Shown here in pieces: positions 57,701 through 63,700 of a DNA stretch of 64,000 nucleotides (position 1 is the first letter of the stretch; every line of letters starts with the position of its first letter). The translations under genes were made by a program, and so were the position numbers. The stretch comes from Phytophthora sp. 'mugwort'. Lineage: Eukaryota > Oomycota > Peronosporomycetes > Peronosporales > Peronosporaceae. Where the stretch lies: positions 2,852,001 to 2,916,000 of the forward strand of contig JAUCEF010000012.1 in the NCBI GenBank assembly GCA_033558025.1. Reading direction: 5' to 3'. Below the pieces are notes generated by a model, which made no database searches, was not told the origin of the DNA, and was given only the letters and a program-made list of their open reading frames with translations.

Positions 57701-60700
57701 ATAGAACCGATTGACACCACAATTACCATTCCCATTGGGGGTGTCGCCTCCGCAATGCTGACATCCAGCAGTGGCGTATCGGCTACGGGGGCGATGATAA
57801 TATCGATGGGAATGGGCCACGCGCGCGCCACGGCCAGACCAACACGGTCGTTCGAGGTCAGATAGCCAGAAACGATGGACATACTCAAGAGATTCAGGTG
57901 CAGTTCTCCGCTATATCCCGGTACCAGCCCGATCTCCACACTGCCACGCATCTCCACTCGACCCGCTTCGGCCGCCACGATGCGCTGCGACGGATCGCTG
58001 AACGCCATCGCTGGCACCACACCGTCCGCCATTGTCGAGAACGCCACCGCTGACACGTCGGATCTCCACGTGACGAAAGTCGCGTACTGTTCGTATTCAC
58101 CCAGCTCCACCACCAAGAACAAAGCCTCCGACCCATCTGCATCAACCAGCGACGCCACGACCGAGTCGCAAACCACCACGCCATCTTCTTCGGCTGCGAA
58201 CGTCGTCGTCGCGATCGATAGCAGAGGCGTCGTCGCCTCCGCAACCACTGCCACACTCAGAGGCACTTCGTACATGTCTTCCGAGACCAGCACGCCGCTA
58301 CGGTCAATAGCGTGGGCAACAAACGTGCAGTCAATGAACCCCGAGAAGTACGTCGGTGGGCTCAATTGCACGCTCAAGTCGGTGTGCTCTCCGCGCCGAT
58401 ATACACCGAGCGGGACCAACTCGAACACCGTCATGAACACAATGCCGGCCTCCTCGATTGACGACGTGTTGCTAGTATTTGCCTCTCTCACGACTTGTAC
58501 CGGCATGTCGTTGACGGATACCTCTTTCCAAGCATTATTCTCGCAGCGAAGGTGCAGAGACATTTCCTCAGAGCCATCAATATCACTGATCGTCCAGTTG
58601 CTCAACGTAATAGAAGCGACGCCATTCTCTGGAATCGGAAGCTTGGCTGGAGTGACTACTAGTCTTGGCGCCTCGGCCACCGGATAAATTGTTAGCTCGA
58701 TTGATTCAGACACCGTCGCCAGCGATTTCCACAGCCCGGAAGGAAGGCAGTCCAATGCGTCTTCACCCCCGCCGGACACACTCAGATAGCAATCAGACGC
58801 GAAAAAGGCCGGGTCCACATCCACACTGAAGGCTGAAACCACAACATTGACACTCAGGCTCCCTGAAACCCTCGCGACTGGGACTAGAGAAAGCGACACC
58901 TTTGTAGGCACCCCCACGCCAGAGCCTAAACGCGTTGAAACAGACGATAGAAGCTGTCCAGTGATCCCGCTTGCAGTCAACCACGTCTCACTCACGTTGC
59001 TTGCGGTGAAGACAACACCCGCTTCCGCTTCCTGGCTGTAGTTCCCTGCTCCTGTCCAGTTACGGTCCGCCACTTCGGCAAGATAACCCGACGGGTAGAA
59101 CGCTTCAACACGATAGTATAGCTCTGCCTTCGTCGGCGTAACCGTGACATCACCCAAGAACACGCCATCCTCGCTGATCGACGTGCTCGCCATCACAACA
59201 GACAGTACAGGCTGCTCCGCCACCGTCAGGAACTCGAGCGTCACAGGGATCATCGTCCTATTCCAGCTGCTGAAGGCATGCACAGAGGCGCGGAGCCATG
59301 CTTCCACACGACCCCAATGCTGCGGTCCTGCTGAGATAAACACGGATCTCGACTCAACTGACAACGGAACGACCGAGTAGACCGTGCTGTTCAGCGTCTC
59401 GCTCCCACTGGACAGTACCGTTGCGCCGTTCTCACTGACAGCCACGTTGCAGCCCTCGGGCAACAGCACTTCCAGAGAAAGCATCACGTCTGGAGCCGTC
59501 GCATCCAGCTCCGCCACCACTAACTCCGAGATCCACAGCACGCCCGGCTCGTCCTCGTACACCCTCGAACTCGTGCTAGCAAGCGTGAACGTAGGCGCTT
59601 GGGCGTGGTTCCACTGCACTGGCACCAGGCTTTCGGAGATGGACGACGACAAGACCGTCAGCCACGCATACTCCTCGCCAGTATTGGTAGTGCTCTTAGC
59701 CTCACTTGCATCCATCTGCGACGGAATCAAACTACTCGTTACTGAAACAGACTGCAACGTTAGCGGCAGGCTGCCCGCGTAGTCTGGAGGAGGCAAGACG
59801 GTCAAGGTGCTGTTCATGCTCGTGCTCCCGTCTTCTTCATCCAGTACCCAGACAATCTCCTGTTCCCACGGCGCATCATCGACTCTCGAGAGACTGTATC
59901 TCCAGAACGGCGACTCTCGCGCAGCCACCCCGGCGTCTGTGTTGCTATCCGCATTAACGAGGAACGACACCAGCTCCGCATCCACACTAGACGTCGTGCT
60001 TGCCTTGTCGCTTTCATGCACGATCACGTCCAGCAAGCGGTTAAAGCCCATGTGCACCATCGCCGACCCGTTCGGCGCAGAAGAGAAGAAGCGAGCAGAT
60101 GCGACCGGAACCACCGAGACGCGCACGTTCGCCCTCAGGATAAACGACTGGTTCGACGTCCCCGAGTACGCGTCCACCGACAACGCCACGGCAGCTTCGC
60201 CAAAGTAGCCGTCTCCTGGAACCACACTCACGTTCTCCGATGTAATAAACTCAAACAAACGATCAGCAGCAAACGCGAGGGATGTGAACCCGGCACCGAC
60301 GAAAGGAGACGCATCGAGTCCCCGACCATCGACAAACACAGCTTCGACCCGACCGGCATCCCACACCAATCGACACGAACCGAAGCTCAGATCACTCACA
60401 CCCGCCGCCACAACATCTGCCAGCAAGCTCTCTCGAACACTGCTCAGCGCTATCGCCACTGCGGTGTCTTCCTGTCCATCCACCCAGACATCGAGTGGAC
60501 GAGCATAGTACACACTGGGCTCCAGCGACCAACCCACCTCAGCCGTCGTCACCGCAGATGCCACCGTGGCGTTCGTCCCGGACGCGCCCATCAAATAGAG
60601 CTCGCGAGATGTCGCTGTGAGAGAGATGCTGAACCTGTCGGCGAACAGCGCGTCCAGCGCAACCAGCATCACCTCGGCATCGACGATGCCCACCAACGTT

Positions 60701-63700
60701 GGCGTCGGTACTGGCAGTGCATACCGCGAAGTCGTATCGTTCTCGCTTGCTGAGACTGTAGGCAGCAGTAGTTGGTCGTTGAAGAATACGGCCACCACAT
60801 CCGACCCGACGTCCGTCGACAACTCGACCGAGAGTTCCTCCGACCCATCCACGTCCTGGAGCGAGATAGAACCGATTGACACCACAATTACCATTCCCAT
60901 TGGGGGTGTCGCCTCCGCAATGCTGACATCCAGCAGTGGCGTATCGGCTACGGGGGCGATGATAATATCGATGGGAATGGGCCACGCGCGCGCCACGGCC
61001 AGACCAACACGGTCGTTCGAGGTCAGATAGCCAGAAACGATGGACATACTCAAGAGATTCAGGTGCAGTTCTCCGCTATATCCCGGTACCAGCCCGATCT
61101 CCACACTGCCACGCATCTCCACTCGACCCGCTTCGGCCGCCACGATGCGCTGCGACGGATCGCTGAACGCCATCGCTGGCACCACACCGTCCGCCATTGT
61201 CGAGAACGCCACCGCTGACACGTCGGATCTCCACGTGACGAAAGTCGCGTACTGTTCGTATTCACCCAGCTCCACCACCAAGAACAAAGCCTCCGACCCA
61301 TCTGCATCAACCAGCGACGCCACGACCGAGTCGCAAACCACCACGCCATCTTCTTCGGCTGCGAACGTCGTCGTCGCGATCGATAGCAGAGGCGTCGTCG
61401 CCTCCGCAACCACTGCCACACTCAGAGGCACTTCGTACATGTCTTCCGAGACCAGCACGCCGCTACGGTCAATAGCGTGGGCAACAAACGTGCAGTCAAT
61501 GAACCCCGAGAAGTACGTCGGTGGGCTCAATTGCACGCTCAAGTCGGTGTGCTCTCCGCGCCGATATACACCGAGCGGGACCAACTCGAACACCGTCATG
61601 AACACAATGCCGGCCTCCTCGATTGACGACGTGTTGCTAGTATTTGCCTCTCTCACGACTTGTACCGGCATGTCGTTGACGGATACCTCTTTCCAAGCAT
61701 TATTCTCGCAGCGAAGGTGCAGAGACATTTCCTCAGAGCCATCAATATCACTGATCGTCCAGTTGCTCAACGTAATAGAAGCGACGCCATTCTCTGGAAT
61801 CGGAAGCTTGGCTGGAGTGACTACTAGTCTTGGCGCCTCGGCCACCGGATAAATTGTTAGCTCGATTGATTCAGACACCGTCGCCAGCGATTTCCACAGC
61901 CCGGAAGGAAGGCAGTCCAATGCGTCTTCACCCCCGCCGGACACACTCAGATAGCAATCAGACGCGAAAAAGGCCGGGTCCACATCCACACTGAAGGCTG
62001 AAACCACAACATTGACACTCAGGCTCCCTGAAACCCTCGCGACTGGGACTAGAGAAAGCGACACCTTTGTAGGCACCCCCACGCCAGAGCCTAAACGCGT
62101 TGAAACAGACGATAGAAGCTGTCCAGTGATCCCGCTTGCAGTCAACCACGTCTCACTCACGTTGCTTGCGGTGAAGACAACACCCGCTTCCGCTTCCTGG
62201 CTGTAGTTCCCTGCTCCTGTCCAGTTACGGTCCGCCACTTCGGCAAGATAACCCGACGGGTAGAACGCTTCAACACGATAGTATAGCTCTGCCTTCGTCG
62301 GCGTAACCGTGACATCACCCAAGAACACGCCATCCTCGCTGATCGACGTGCTCGCCATCACAACAGACAGTACAGGCTGCTCCGCCACCGTCAGGAACTC
62401 GAGCGTCACAGGGATCATCGTCCTATTCCAGCTGCTGAAGGCATGCACAGAGGCGCGGAGCCATGCTTCCACACGACCCCAATGCTGCGGTCCTGCTGAG
62501 ATAGACACGGATCTCGACTCAACTGACAACGGAACGACCGAGTAGACCGTGCTGTTCAGCGTCTCGCTCCCACTGGACAGTACCGTTGCGCCGTTCTCAC
62601 TGACAGCCACGTTGCAGCCCTCGGGCAACAGCACTTCCAGAGAAAGCATCACGTCTGGAGCCGTCGCATCCAGCTCCGCCACCACTAACTCCGAGATCCA
62701 CAGCACGCCCGGCTCGTCCTCGTACACCCTCGAACTCGTGCTAGCAAGCGTGAACGTAGGCGCTTGGGCGTGGTTCCACTGCACTGGCACCAGGCTTTCG
62801 GAGATGGACGACGACAAGACCGTCAGCCACGCATACTCCTCGCCAGTATTGGTAGTGCTCTTAGCCTCACTTGCATCCATCTGCGACGGAATCAAACTAC
62901 TCGTTACTGAAACAGACTGCAACGTTAGCGGCAGGCTGCCCGCGTAGTCTGGAGGAGGCAAGACGGTCAAGGTGCTGTTCATGCTCGTGCTCCCGTCTTC
63001 TTCATCCACTACCCAGACAATCTCCTGTTCCCACGGCGCATCATCGACTCTCGAGAGACTGTATCTCCAGAACGGCGACTCTCGCGCAGCCACCCCGGCG
63101 TCTGTGTTGCTATCCGCATTAACGAGGAACGACACCAGCTCCGCATCCACACTAGACGTCGTGCTTGCCTTGTCGCTTTCATGCACGATCACGTCCAGCA
63201 AGCGGTTAAAGCCCATGTGCACCATCGCCGACCCGTTCGGCGCAGAAGAGAAGAAGCGAGCAGATGCGACCGGAACCACCGAGACGCGCACGTTCGCCCT
63301 CAGGATAAACGACTGGTTCGACGTCCCCGAGTACGCGTCCACCGACAACGCCACGGCAGCTTCGCCAAAGTAGCCGTCTCCTGGAACCACACTCACGTTC
63401 TCCGATGTACTAAACTCAAACAAACGATCAGCAGCAAACGCGAGGGATGTGAACCCGGCACCGACGAAAGGAGACGCATCGAGTCCCCGACCATCGACAA
63501 ACACAGCTTCGACCCGACCGGCATCCCACACCAATCGACACGAACCGAAGCTCAGATCACTCACACCCGCCGCCACAACATCTGCCAGCAAGCTCTCTCG
63601 AACACTGCTCAGCGCTATCGCCACTGCGGTGTCTTCCTGTCCATCCACCCAGACATCGAGTGGACGAGCATAGTACACACTGGGCTCCAGCGACCAACCC

